Shown here: piece by piece, positions 9,253 to 17,462 of the stretch
Numbering within the stretch: position 1 is the stretch's first letter
How the letters are laid out: each line of letters begins with the position of its first letter
Origin: Pannonibacter sp. SL95
GTDB lineage: Bacteria; Pseudomonadota; Alphaproteobacteria; Rhizobiales; Stappiaceae
Direction of reading: 5' to 3'
DNA length: 64,000 nt
NCBI RefSeq assembly: GCF_026672425.1
Contig: NZ_JAPPRC010000003.1
Span: 383,001 to 447,000 of the forward strand
Notes under the pieces: generated by a model
Databases searched by the model: none
The model's input: only the letters and a program-made list of their open reading frames with translations
Told to the model about the DNA's origin: nothing
Position numbers and translations under genes: made by a program

Positions 9253-10233
9253 ATGACGGATCAGACCATTTCCATGTCCCGGCGAGGCTTGTTGGCCGGG
9301 GCCGCCGGGCTCGGGCTTGCCGGAATCTCGGGCGTGACCCTTGCTCCGGGGATGGCCAATGCAGCCGCGCCGCAGCAGTCGGGCATGGTCCCGATGATCA
9401 GCCGCTATCGTCTCGGCGAGTTCGAAGTCACCACGCTCCTGGATGGCGTTGCCGTCAGTGAGGAACCGCAGAAGACCTTTGGCACCAACGTCCCGGCCGA
9501 GGAATTCAACGCCGTGTCGCAGGCCAACTTCCTGCCCATCGACAAGTTCCGCAATTCCTTCACGCCCACGCTGGTCAACACCGGCAAGGAACTCGTGCTG
9601 TTCGACACCGGCGTTGGTGAAGGCGGACGTCCTGGCCGTGGCAACCTGCGCGCAGCCATCACCGCAGCCGGTTACACGCCGGAACAGATCGACGTTGTCG
9701 TGCTCACCCATATGCACCCCGATCACATCGGCGGCATGATCGAGGGCGGCGCCCCGGCTTTCGTCAATGCGCGCTATGTGACAGGGCAGGGCGAGTTCGA
9801 CTTCTGGTCCAAGCAGGACCCGGCCAGCAATGGTGTCGCCAAGCTGATGGCCACCAACATCACGCCCTTTGCCGAGAAGATGTCCTTCATCGGCGATGGC
9901 GGCAGCGTTGCGTCCGGCATCACCGGCATGGCGGCTGTTGGTCATACGCCGGGGCACATGGTCTACATGCTGGAGTCTGGCGGTCAGCAGTTGCTGATCA
10001 CCGCAGACATGACCAACCACTATGTCTGGTCCCTGGCCTATCCTGACTGGGAAGTCCGCTTCGACATGGACAAGGCCGCAGCTGCAGCCACCCGCCGCAA
10101 GATGCTTGGGATGCTCGCCAGCGACCGGATCCCGTTCGTTGGCTATCACATGCCCGCTCCGGCGCTCGGCTTCGTCGAAGCAGCCGGAACCGGCTTCCGC
10201 TACGTGCCGGCGACCTATCAGTTCAACCTTTAA
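9253..10233 (+). CDS. Tat-exported metallo-beta-lactamase-fold hydrolase
   Basis: The 326-residue product begins with a twin-arginine signal (SRRGLLAGAAGLGLAG, Arg10-Arg11) and an Ala-rich cleavage region near residue 38, so it is predicted to be exported folded. The mature enzyme carries the di-zinc motif HMHPDH (His153 to His158) after a hydrophobic strand, plus later His residues in GHTPGHM and GYHMP. The family includes lactonases, glyoxalase II and related hydrolases; the substrate cannot be told. Start ATG 9253 has an excellent GAAGGAGG site; an in-frame start at 9196 would push the Tat signal inward. It is a single-gene unit between the che operon and ctrA. Confidence 0.88.
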   Translation: MTDQTISMSRRGLLAGAAGLGLAGISGVTLAPGMANAAAPQQSGMVPMISRYRLGEFEVTTLLDGVAVSEEPQKTFGTNVPAEEFNAVSQANFLPIDKFRNSFTPTLVNTGKELVLFDTGVGEGGRPGRGNLRAAITAAGYTPEQIDVVVLTHMHPDHIGGMIEGGAPAFVNARYVTGQGEFDFWSKQDPASNGVAKLMATNITPFAEKMSFIGDGGSVASGITGMAAVGHTPGHMVYMLESGGQQLLITADMTNHYVWSLAYPDWEVRFDMDKAAAAATRRKMLGMLASDRIPFVGYHMPAPALGFVEAAGTGFRYVPATYQFNL

Positions 10234-10256
10234 CCCCCCGAAAACGCCAAAGAAAA

Positions 10257-10289
10257 AGGCCTCGCCGATCCGTCGGCGAGGCCTTTTTT
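10257..10289. terminator. Strong terminator, possibly bidirectional
   Basis: A 12-bp perfect stem (AGGCCTCGCCGA / TCGGCGAGGCCT, loop TCCG) is flanked by five A residues on the left and six T residues on the right. It follows the MBL-fold gene and also lies just past the 3' end of ctrA on the reverse strand, so it can serve both genes. Confidence 0.9.
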
Positions 10290-10320
10290 GAAGCAGGGAG
10301 CGAAGAGGCGATCCGTAGGA

Positions 10321-11013
10321 TCAGGCAGCCACTTCCATGTCCGGCTCGCGCAGCACGTAACCGCGGCCCCAGACAGTCTCGATGTAGTTCTTGCCGTGCG
10401 TTGCAGCTGCCAGCTTCTTGCGCAGCTTGCAGATGAACACGTCGATGATCTTCAGTTCCGGCTCGTCCATCCCGCCGTAGAGATGGTTCAGGAACATTTC
10501 CTTGGTCAGCGTGGTGCCCTTGCGCAGCGAGAGCAGCTCCAGCATCTGGTATTCCTTGCCCGTCAGATGGACGCGCTGACCGGCCACTTCGACCGTCTTG
10601 GTGTCCAGGTTGACGCGCAGGTCGCCCGTGACGATGACCGACTGGGCATGGCCCTTCGAGCGGCGCACGATGGCGTGAATTCGGGCAACCAGCTCGTCCT
10701 TGTGGAACGGCTTGGTCATGTAGTCGTCGGCGCCGAAGCCGAGACCGCGCACCTTGTCCTCAATCCCGGCAAGGCCAGAAAGGATCAGGATCGGCGTCTT
10801 GACCTTGGACACGCGCAGTGTCCGAAGAACCTCGTAACCGGACATGTCCGGGAGGTTCAGGTCGAGCATAATGATGTCATAATCGTACAGCTTGCCGAGG
10901 TCGATGCCTTCCTCGCCAAGATCTGTCGTGTAGACGTTGAAGTTTTCGGACTTCAGCATCAGCTCGATGCTCTGCGCCGTGGCGCTGTCGTCCTCAATCA
11001 ACAATACACGCAT
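10321..11013 (-). CDS. ctrA: Cell-cycle master response regulator CtrA
   Basis: CtrA is the essential OmpR-family regulator of division, DNA methylation and flagellar genes in many Alphaproteobacteria. The 230-residue protein starts [20 protein letters not shown] and has phospho-acceptor Asp51 ([12 protein letters not shown]), the receiver Lys in [10 protein letters not shown], and a winged-helix DNA-binding domain ending [13 protein letters not shown]. It ends in Ala-Ala, like Caulobacter CtrA, where the terminal dipeptide is needed for ClpXP degradation. Start 11013 has AAGGGG nine bases upstream; the frame is open to 11052 but the family start is clear. The region in front contains six GANTC sites and a near CtrA box, which fits control by CcrM methylation and autoregulation. 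Confidence 0.95.
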   Translation of the reverse strand: MRVLLIEDDSATAQSIELMLKSENFNVYTTDLGEEGIDLGKLYDYDIIMLDLNLPDMSGYEVLRTLRVSKVKTPILILSGLAGIEDKVRGLGFGADDYMTKPFHKDELVARIHAIVRRSKGHAQSVIVTGDLRVNLDTKTVEVAGQRVHLTGKEYQMLELLSLRKGTTLTKEMFLNHLYGGMDEPELKIIDVFICKLRKKLAAATHGKNYIETVWGRGYVLREPDMEVAA

Positions 11014-11086
11014 GCCAATCCCCTTGTGCTGCCTATCCTGGGCAAGTCGCAACGGCTCTGTCGGTGCCTGCTACGAAGGACTGCTG

Positions 11087-11265
11087 TTAACCCCGACTCA
11101 AAGCTAATGGCCAATGGTTAACAAATTCTGATTCGCAGCAGCAAGCCTTATGAGAACGAATCTGTGAAAAACGCGCCAAGGAATTGAGAATCAAGAAAAA
11201 TCTGATCCCGATCCCACTTAACGTTTCACATGAACAAATCGGGCTAGCCGATTCCGTCCAGACTC
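11087..11265. promoter_or_regulatory. ctrA upstream region with six GANTC (CcrM) sites and a near CtrA box
   Basis: The 372-bp gap between ctrA (leftward) and fliI (rightward) holds GANTC sites at 11095, 11130, 11158, 11188, 11250 and 11261, and a seventh at 11410 just inside fliI. GANTC is the methylation site of the cell-cycle methyltransferase CcrM in Alphaproteobacteria. A TTAA-N7-TCAA element at 11087-11101 differs by one base from the CtrA box TTAA-N7-TTAA. The positions were read directly from the sequence; a role in ctrA and fliI timing is inferred. No gene is seen in this gap. Confidence 0.6.
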
Positions 11266-11385
11266 ATTTCATCCAGTACCGTTCCGCCCTGAAATGGCTC
11301 TCGCCTCTCAACGCTTCGTTCATTAACATTAAGCAGAGACGTAAACGTTCGGTTACCGACAGCCCCTTTCCGAGGAGTTCCAGCC

Positions 11386-12711
11386 CTGAAATCGCTCTTT
11401 GCCGAGATCGAATCGTTGATGGCCACCGAAATCTGGGGGCGGGTGGTGGCTGTGCAGGGTTTGCTCGTCGAAATCGCCGGTCCGATCCACGAAATGAGCG
11501 TCGGCGCGCGGCTCGCCATCGATATTGGTGAGGGCATTCCGCCAGTTTTTGCCGAAGTCGTGGGTTTTCGCTCAGGTCACGCCCTCTGTATGCCTTTCTC
11601 GGGTCTCGAGGGGGTGCGGATGGGGTGCCGGGCGGTGATTTCCTCTCGCGACAGTGTCGTGCATCCTGCAAGTGGTTGGCTGGGCCGAGTTATTAACGCG
11701 ATGGGCGAGCCGATCGACGGCAAGGGGCCCTTGCCGGGGGGCGAGATGGCCCGCAAGCTTCGGTCGACCCCGCCCCCTGCCGCCGATCGGGCGCGCGTCG
11801 GTGGGCCGCTGGACCTCGGCGTCAGGGCGCTCAACACGTTCGTCACCTGCTGCGAAGGGCAGCGCATGGGCATCTTCGCCGGCTCCGGCGTCGGCAAATC
11901 CGTGCTGATGTCGATGCTGGCGCGCAACACCGATTGCGACGTCTCCGTCATCGGCCTGATCGGCGAACGCGGCCGCGAGGTTCAGGAGTTCATCGAGGAT
12001 GATCTCGGTGAGGAGGGGCTGGCCCGCTCCGTGGTCGTTGTCGCCACCTCCGACGAAAGCGTGCTGATGCGCCGCCAGGCTGCCTATCTGGCGATGACGG
12101 TCGCCGAGCATTTTCGCGACGAGGGGCAGAAGGTGCTCTGCATGATGGATTCCATCACCCGCTTTGCCATGGCGCAGCGGGAGATCGGCCTGTCCATCGG
12201 AGAGCCGCCGACCTCGAAGGGTTATACGCCCACGGTCTTCACCGAATTGCCGCGGCTGCTCGAGCGGGCAGGGCCGGGCAAGGTCGGCTCCGGATCGATC
12301 ACCGGCCTGTTCACCGTCCTCGTCGAGGGTGACAATCACAACGAACCCGTCGCCGATGCGGTGCGCGGGATTCTCGACGGCCACGTGGTGATGGAGCGGG
12401 CGATCGCGGAGAGGGGGCGCTATCCGGCAATCAATGTGCTAAAGTCGGTCTCACGAACCATGCCCCGCTGCGTGCCGGAGGACTATCTGCCCATCCTGCG
12501 CAAGGCCAAGGCGCTCATGGCGACCTTCTCCGACATGGAGGAGTTGATCCGGCTCGGGGCCTATCGGCGTGGCTCGGATGCCCTTGTTGATGAGGCAATC
12601 GGTCGGCATGAGCCGATGGAAGCCTTTCTGACGCAAGGGAAGGGCGAGGCCACCTCTCTCGATGAGGGCTATGTGATGCTCGCCAACCTTTTGGAAATGA
12701 GTCCCGGTTAA
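11386..12711 (+). CDS. fliI: Flagellum-specific export ATPase FliI
   Basis: FliI is the ATPase of the flagellar type III export apparatus at the cytoplasmic face of the basal body. The product has the Walker A motif [12 protein letters not shown], Walker B in [19 protein letters not shown], and the [11 protein letters not shown]-type region typical of type III ATPases. The translated length is 441 residues from CTG 11386, or 430 from ATG 11419. CTG 11386 has a well-placed GAGGAG (11372-11377, spacing eight), and the extra residues ([11 protein letters not shown]) resemble the usual FliI N-terminus, while ATG 11419 has no ribosome site. I therefore favour the CTG start, with caution. fliJ follows 29 bp downstream. 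Confidence 0.93.
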   Translation: MKSLFAEIESLMATEIWGRVVAVQGLLVEIAGPIHEMSVGARLAIDIGEGIPPVFAEVVGFRSGHALCMPFSGLEGVRMGCRAVISSRDSVVHPASGWLGRVINAMGEPIDGKGPLPGGEMARKLRSTPPPAADRARVGGPLDLGVRALNTFVTCCEGQRMGIFAGSGVGKSVLMSMLARNTDCDVSVIGLIGERGREVQEFIEDDLGEEGLARSVVVVATSDESVLMRRQAAYLAMTVAEHFRDEGQKVLCMMDSITRFAMAQREIGLSIGEPPTSKGYTPTVFTELPRLLERAGPGKVGSGSITGLFTVLVEGDNHNEPVADAVRGILDGHVVMERAIAERGRYPAINVLKSVSRTMPRCVPEDYLPILRKAKALMATFSDMEELIRLGAYRRGSDALVDEAIGRHEPMEAFLTQGKGEATSLDEGYVMLANLLEMSPG

Positions 12712-12740
12712 TGTAGTGGGCCAAAGGGGAGTAACGAGTC

Positions 12741-13148
12741 ATGAAGTCCCGAGAGAGCCTCATTCGCCTGAAGCGCTTCCAGGTCGACGAGAAGCGCCGC
12801 CACCTGATGCAGATCGAGTCCATGATCGCCGACTTTAACCGTATGGCGGATGAACTGGATGATCAGATCCGGTCGGAGCAGGAGCGCGTCGGCATTACCG
12901 ATGTCTCGCATTTTGCCTATCCAACCTTTGCCAAGGCCGCCGCGACCCGCCGCGACAATCTGCGCAATTCCGCGCTGGAGCTGAATGACCAGCTGGAACG
13001 GGCCCGCGAGGAACTGTCGCTGTCGATTGAAGAACTGAAGAAGTTCGAGCAGCTCGAGGAGCGCGATCATCAGCGCGAGCGCGAGGCCCAGGAAATGGCC
13101 GAGCAGGCGATGATGGACGAAGTCGCCAGCCGCATGCGCGCCCGCTGA
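12741..13148 (+). CDS. fliJ: Flagellar export chaperone FliJ
   Basis: FliJ is the small coiled-coil stalk protein that sits in the FliI ring and helps deliver substrates to the export gate. The 135-residue product is almost entirely charged and helical (Glu, Arg, Gln, Leu rich; RLKRFQVDEKRRHLMQIESM), which is how FliJ is recognised since its sequence is poorly conserved. It lies 29 bp after fliI, the usual gene order. No signal peptide or membrane segment is visible. Confidence 0.85.
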   Translation: MKSRESLIRLKRFQVDEKRRHLMQIESMIADFNRMADELDDQIRSEQERVGITDVSHFAYPTFAKAAATRRDNLRNSALELNDQLERAREELSLSIEELKKFEQLEERDHQREREAQEMAEQAMMDEVASRMRAR

Positions 13149-13224
13149 AAAACGATCGACGCTGCAAGATATGGGTGCCAGACGGGCTTTTCCCCGCCCG
13201 TCCAGCAGCCGCCGGAAATGCCGA

Positions 13225-13250
13225 GGCCTGCGCATCGCGCGGGCCTTTGT
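13225..13250 (+). terminator. Likely terminator after fliJ
   Basis: A 9-bp stem with one G-T pair (GGCCTGCGC at 13225-13233, GCGCGGGCC at 13237-13245) is followed by TTTGTAGTTTT. A second inverted repeat (GACGGGC/GCCCGTC, 13181-13202) lies just upstream. Together they probably end the fliI-fliJ transcript. Confidence 0.6.
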
Positions 13251-13315
13251 AGTTTTCAGGTGAGTTTGGACCGGTGCGCGGTCTTCGCCGGCAGCGCAGT
13301 GAAGGGCAGTCTGGT

Positions 13316-14383
13316 CTAGTTCGACGGACGCCGCGCGGCAAAGCCACTTGAATTGCGCTTTTCCGAAAGCTTGTCGTTCGGTCTTGGCTTGAATTGCCGC
13401 AACAGCGCCAGGGCCTGGTTTTCCGGGATCCGCAGGAACCGGCAGCGCGCCCGGGCCAGTGCCTCGAACGTCGTGTCCTCGAGATCAGCCTTCCGTGCCG
13501 CCTCGATGATCTTGTCGGTATCTCCCGACAACACGGCATCGCGCAGGACCTGCCGGTTCTCCCGGATGGAGAGCGCCAGCAGCTCGGCTGCGTGGCCCAG
13601 CCGGTCGTCCTCCAGCATCAGGATGAGGAGGTCGTCGAGCGTCGCGAAATTGGCTTCGATGATCTGCCACAGCTTGCCGATCTCGAACGTGTCCAGCCGG
13701 ATGCCAAGAGCACGCCGCAGTGCGCGGCGCCGGGCAATGGCGTCCAGCTCGTCCGGTGTGATCTGGCCACTGGCGACAGCTTCCAGACGCGATCGCGTGG
13801 CTGCGTTCACATGCGGCATCAGGAAACTGCAGATGGTCGGGGTCAGGTCGCCGCGCGTTGTCAGGTCCTCGCGCAGAACCGCATCCCGCAGGGCCGATTC
13901 CGCCAGGTTGCGCATCGCCCAGTCGGACAGGCGCACCGTGCGGTTGGTCGCAACCCGGCGCAGCACCTTGTTGCTGCCACGGCGCACCAGCGTGTCGGCG
14001 GCCGGGCTCGGCAGGTCGCGCCGTCCGGCCAGGATCTGCAGATGGCTGTCATCAAGCCGGCGCGCCAATGCGATGATGTCTTTTGACGTAAGGGCCTTTG
14101 ACCGTTCAAGCATTGGCTTTGCGACGGCAAGGACGTCGGTTGCCAGACGCAGCGCTAAAGGAGACGGCGTCTGCGGACAGGCGGAAAGCGTGCGCGACAA
14201 CGTTGCCCGTGCCGGTTCATCCGTATGGTCCAGCAACTTGAGCAGAATATCGCCGAACAAGGCCAGTTCAGCCGGGGTATGCGTGCCTACGCCTTGCAGG
14301 AAAACCTCAGCGGTCTTCTGCATCAGCGCTGCGCGCGCTTCCGGTGTTGTCTCCTGCGCGAGTGCGAGAAGATTCGTCAGCAT
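13316..14383 (-). CDS. DUF2336 domain protein
   Basis: The 355-residue cytoplasmic product is Leu/Ala/Arg-rich and predicted all-helical, with repeated short helices such as RLGHAAELLALSIRENRQVL. The sequence fits DUF2336, an alphaproteobacterial family of HEAT-like helical proteins with no settled function. It has no signal peptide or catalytic motif. It is transcribed toward fliJ but from its own promoter region; neighbours do not clarify its role. The C-terminal 30 residues are rich in Lys/Arg/Ser and probably disordered. Confidence 0.75.
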   Translation of the reverse strand: MLTNLLALAQETTPEARAALMQKTAEVFLQGVGTHTPAELALFGDILLKLLDHTDEPARATLSRTLSACPQTPSPLALRLATDVLAVAKPMLERSKALTSKDIIALARRLDDSHLQILAGRRDLPSPAADTLVRRGSNKVLRRVATNRTVRLSDWAMRNLAESALRDAVLREDLTTRGDLTPTICSFLMPHVNAATRSRLEAVASGQITPDELDAIARRRALRRALGIRLDTFEIGKLWQIIEANFATLDDLLILMLEDDRLGHAAELLALSIRENRQVLRDAVLSGDTDKIIEAARKADLEDTTFEALARARCRFLRIPENQALALLRQFKPRPNDKLSEKRNSSGFAARRPSN

Positions 14384-14506
14384 GGCCCCATCCGTAAAAC
14401 TAACGGAGCATAGCCCAAACCTGGTTAGGCTTTCGTTACGCAGCTGATCGCGCCGCCATGTTTCTGCCTGCGATGCAGTGCATGTCAGCCTGCTGTTTGG
14501 TATTTG

Positions 14507-16987
14507 ATGGTCATGATTGATTTGCTGAAGATCCCCGTCTCTCCTGCCCTGAGCCGTTGCACTGCCTTGGTGCGCAACCTCTTGGTGCTTTTCGCCTTTC
14601 TTGCGTTCCTCGGGGCTGCATCCGGGCTTGCTGTCGCCCAGTCGTCCGCTGAGCGGCCTGCCGCCACGCCGGCTGAATCCGCAACGCCGCCGGCCGCTGC
14701 CGCAACGCCCACCGGCCAGACCCAGGCGCCACTAGCTGCATCGCCAGAGAATCAGGACAAGGCCGCCACGCCAGCTGTTGGCTCCGACAAGCCAGCTTCG
14801 GCTGCGCCTGCTTCGCCTGCTGCGCCTGCGGAAACGACGGAAGCCCGGAAAGAGATCGCAGCCGCTCGTGATGCCCTGGTCCAGGTTCTGCAGGACCCGG
14901 TTGGCCGCGCCGCGCTGGTCGGTCTGCTCGAGGGGCTTGGCAAGAGCGGGGCCGTCGGCCAATCGGCCCAGCCCGGCACAGCCGCGAACGGTGGCGGCAC
15001 AGCTGGCGAGCGGGCCCTTTCGGGCCAGATCAGCGACTTCTCGCGGCAGGCCTTCGGCGACATCGCGTCAGTGTTCAATCGGATTTCCGTCTCGCTGAAG
15101 GGCTTGAAGCTGCTGTTTACCGGCCAGATCCAGGTCAAGTGGGACAAGGTCCGGGAAATCGCGGCGGAACTTTCCGTTGTTCTTGGGGTGGCGCTGTCGA
15201 CTTACTGGTTGCTGCGCTTCGGCGGCCGCTTTGGCGCCACATGGCTGGTTCGGCGCTTCGGCGCCCGCGGCTGGATGTGGCGCGTCGGCCTGCTGATCGG
15301 CCTGGGCTTGGCAGATCTGGCGGCGATCTTCCTCGCGCTGATTGTCTCAGCCGTGGTTGCCGGCACACTTCACCTTGAAACGTTAGGCGGTGATATCACG
15401 CTGGTCGAATCCCTGACGCTGGATGCCTTCCTTGCCGCAGGCGTCTCGCGGGTGATGGTGCGGCTACTGCTGTCGCCGGACCATGAGGCGGTGCGCCTCG
15501 TTCCCTTCTCCACCGCATCTGCCCGCTACTGGGCCATCCGGGTTGGCAACCTGCTGTCCTATCTCGTCTATGGCGTGATCCTGGCGGTTCCGATCGCCAA
15601 CATGACCATGTCGCTGGCCATCGGCAATGCCTTGCGGGTCATCATCATCCTGTCGGCTGCCGGGTTTGCGATCTGGCTTGTCGTTGCCAACGCGGCGCGC
15701 GTTCGCCTTGCCATTCAGGCCTACGCGGCAACACTGGACGGCGAGCTTGGGCGAAGCGCCATGCATCTGCTCGGGCGCGTGTGGGCCGCCATCGCGATCC
15801 TCTACACGCTTGTGGTTCTGGGAATCTGGATCACGCGGCCTCTCGAGGCCATCGAGGTCGTGGTCAGTGCCACGTTCTTCTCGATCGTGACGGTTGTCGT
15901 TGGCGGTATCAGTTCGATGGTGCTGACCCGCGCGATTGCGGGTGGCATTCGTCTGCCGGATCACATCAAGGAGACGCTTCCCGCGCTTGAGGGCCGGGTC
16001 AACGCTGTCGTGCCGCATCTGCTGAAGGCCGTGCGGCTTGTGCTGCTCATCCTCACGCTGGCCTTTTTGCTCGATGCCTGGTCGGTGATTGACCTCGGTG
16101 GCTGGCTGAAAGCCGGGGCGGGGGCTGACATCGTCGGTCAGCTTGCGTCCGCCGCCTTTGTCATCCTGCTCGGCTGCGCGGCCTGGCTTGCGGTGATGTC
16201 GTGGATCGACCTGCGTCTGCGCCCATCCGGTGACACCATTGTCTCGGCACGTGAGCGGACGCTGTTCCAGCTGTTCCGCAACGCCTTCACGGTCGTCGTC
16301 ATCGTCATGACGGGCATGCTGACCCTGTCCGAGCTCGGGCTGGATATCGGGCCGCTGATCGCCGGTGCCGGTGTCATAGGTCTTGCGGTGTCCTTCGGTG
16401 CCCAGACGCTGGTCAAGGACATCATCACCGGCGCGTTCATTCAGATCGAGAACGCCATCAACGAGGGCGATGTCATCACGGTCGCCGGGATCAACGGAAC
16501 GGTGGAGCGGCTGACGGTGCGCTCGGTCCGCATCCGCGACATCAACGGCACCACGCACATCATCCCGTTCTCGAGCGTCGACATGGTGTCGAACTTCATG
16601 CGCGACTTCTCCTACCACGTGGCGGTGATCGGCGTGTCCTACTCGACCGATATCGACGTGGCGAAAGCTGCGATGAAGGAGGCCTTCGACACCTTGAAGG
16701 CGTCGCCGGCCGGCGGCAGCATCATTGGCGATCTCGAGATGCACGGCGTCATCGCCTTTGCCGATTCTGCCGTCAACCTGCGCGCCCGCATCAAGACCTT
16801 CCCTGGAGCGCAATGGGCGACGGGCCGGGCCTATAACGAGCACCTCAAGCGGGCCTTCGATACGCACCAGATCGACATTCCATTCCCGCAGGTGACGTAT
16901 CACATTGCATCTGAGCCACCGGTTGCCGCTAAGGCACCTGCGATGGATGCTCCTGCAGAGAGCGGAAAAGGCCCCGCAGGGGCCTGA
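14507..16987 (+). CDS. Large MscS-family mechanosensitive channel
   Basis: The 826-residue protein has a signal peptide (about residues 20-46, ending GLAVAQ), an Ala/Pro/Thr-rich periplasmic linker (about 47-115), then about ten hydrophobic segments, and the MscS core near residues 600-740: pore-lining helix GAGVIGLAVSFGAQTLVKD and the beta domain starting NEGDVITVAGINGTVERLT. Such proteins release solutes during osmotic downshock. It is larger than E. coli MscS (286) and belongs with the multi-TM YnaI/YbdG/MscK-type members. The start is uncertain among TTG 14504, ATG 14507 and ATG 14513. It is a single-gene unit. Confidence 0.88.
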   Translation: MVMIDLLKIPVSPALSRCTALVRNLLVLFAFLAFLGAASGLAVAQSSAERPAATPAESATPPAAAATPTGQTQAPLAASPENQDKAATPAVGSDKPASAAPASPAAPAETTEARKEIAAARDALVQVLQDPVGRAALVGLLEGLGKSGAVGQSAQPGTAANGGGTAGERALSGQISDFSRQAFGDIASVFNRISVSLKGLKLLFTGQIQVKWDKVREIAAELSVVLGVALSTYWLLRFGGRFGATWLVRRFGARGWMWRVGLLIGLGLADLAAIFLALIVSAVVAGTLHLETLGGDITLVESLTLDAFLAAGVSRVMVRLLLSPDHEAVRLVPFSTASARYWAIRVGNLLSYLVYGVILAVPIANMTMSLAIGNALRVIIILSAAGFAIWLVVANAARVRLAIQAYAATLDGELGRSAMHLLGRVWAAIAILYTLVVLGIWITRPLEAIEVVVSATFFSIVTVVVGGISSMVLTRAIAGGIRLPDHIKETLPALEGRVNAVVPHLLKAVRLVLLILTLAFLLDAWSVIDLGGWLKAGAGADIVGQLASAAFVILLGCAAWLAVMSWIDLRLRPSGDTIVSARERTLFQLFRNAFTVVVIVMTGMLTLSELGLDIGPLIAGAGVIGLAVSFGAQTLVKDIITGAFIQIENAINEGDVITVAGINGTVERLTVRSVRIRDINGTTHIIPFSSVDMVSNFMRDFSYHVAVIGVSYSTDIDVAKAAMKEAFDTLKASPAGGSIIGDLEMHGVIAFADSAVNLRARIKTFPGAQWATGRAYNEHLKRAFDTHQIDIPFPQVTYHIASEPPVAAKAPAMDAPAESGKGPAGA

Positions 16988-17462
16988 TTGGCTGCGACAT
17001 GAATGATAGAAATAGGGGGATGCGGTGAGAAGAAAAAACCGCATCCTTCCCCTTTAGCGAAACATTTTGACTGATGTACGTATAAGTGCGTACATAAAAT
17101 CAGCGCCAAGAATTGTGCTGCATTGCAAAATATTGACTGCCTGCGGCTCTGTGGTTCCGGACAGGTTCAATCTGTCTAACCAATTGAAATTTGTCGAGTT
17201 TGTGGCGTAAATCAGATCATGGTGCGGCGCACTATGGATCGGCGTTTCAGGGCCAGAAGTCAGCAAGAAATAGCCCTTGCCCCTTTAGGTCAGTGAATTT
17301 GACCAAGTTAAAAAATTTCGTTTCAACCCAAAACATCGAAATCTTTTGTCGGTTGATTTCGGCGCAAAAACCGGCCTTATTTCGCTGCAAGCGGGTCGAT
17401 AAACTTTCGCACGACCACAAAGCTGCGAGATCCGCTTTTCTCATCAAGGGGAGAACAGTTTG
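16988..17462 (+). promoter_or_regulatory. Long AT-rich leader of the dpp operon with palindromic promoter
   Basis: This 475-bp gap has no gene. A stem-loop (GGATGCGG 17018-17025 / CCGCATCC 17039-17046) may end the channel transcript. A candidate sigma-70 promoter follows: TTGACT at 17067-17072, an 18-bp spacer and TACATA at 17091-17096. A palindrome ATGTACG/CGTACAT (17074-17080, 17089-17095) overlaps the -10 and could be an operator. The rest (17100-17460) is AT-rich, leaving a leader of about 360 bases before dppA. GGGGAG just before ATG 17463 is the dppA ribosome site. Promoter and operator roles are inferred from pattern only. Confidence 0.4.

Noticed and set aside
15464-17044. 526-codon reverse-strand open frame across the MscS channel
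   Set aside because: His/Asp/Arg-rich shadow of a clear multi-helix channel; no family match.
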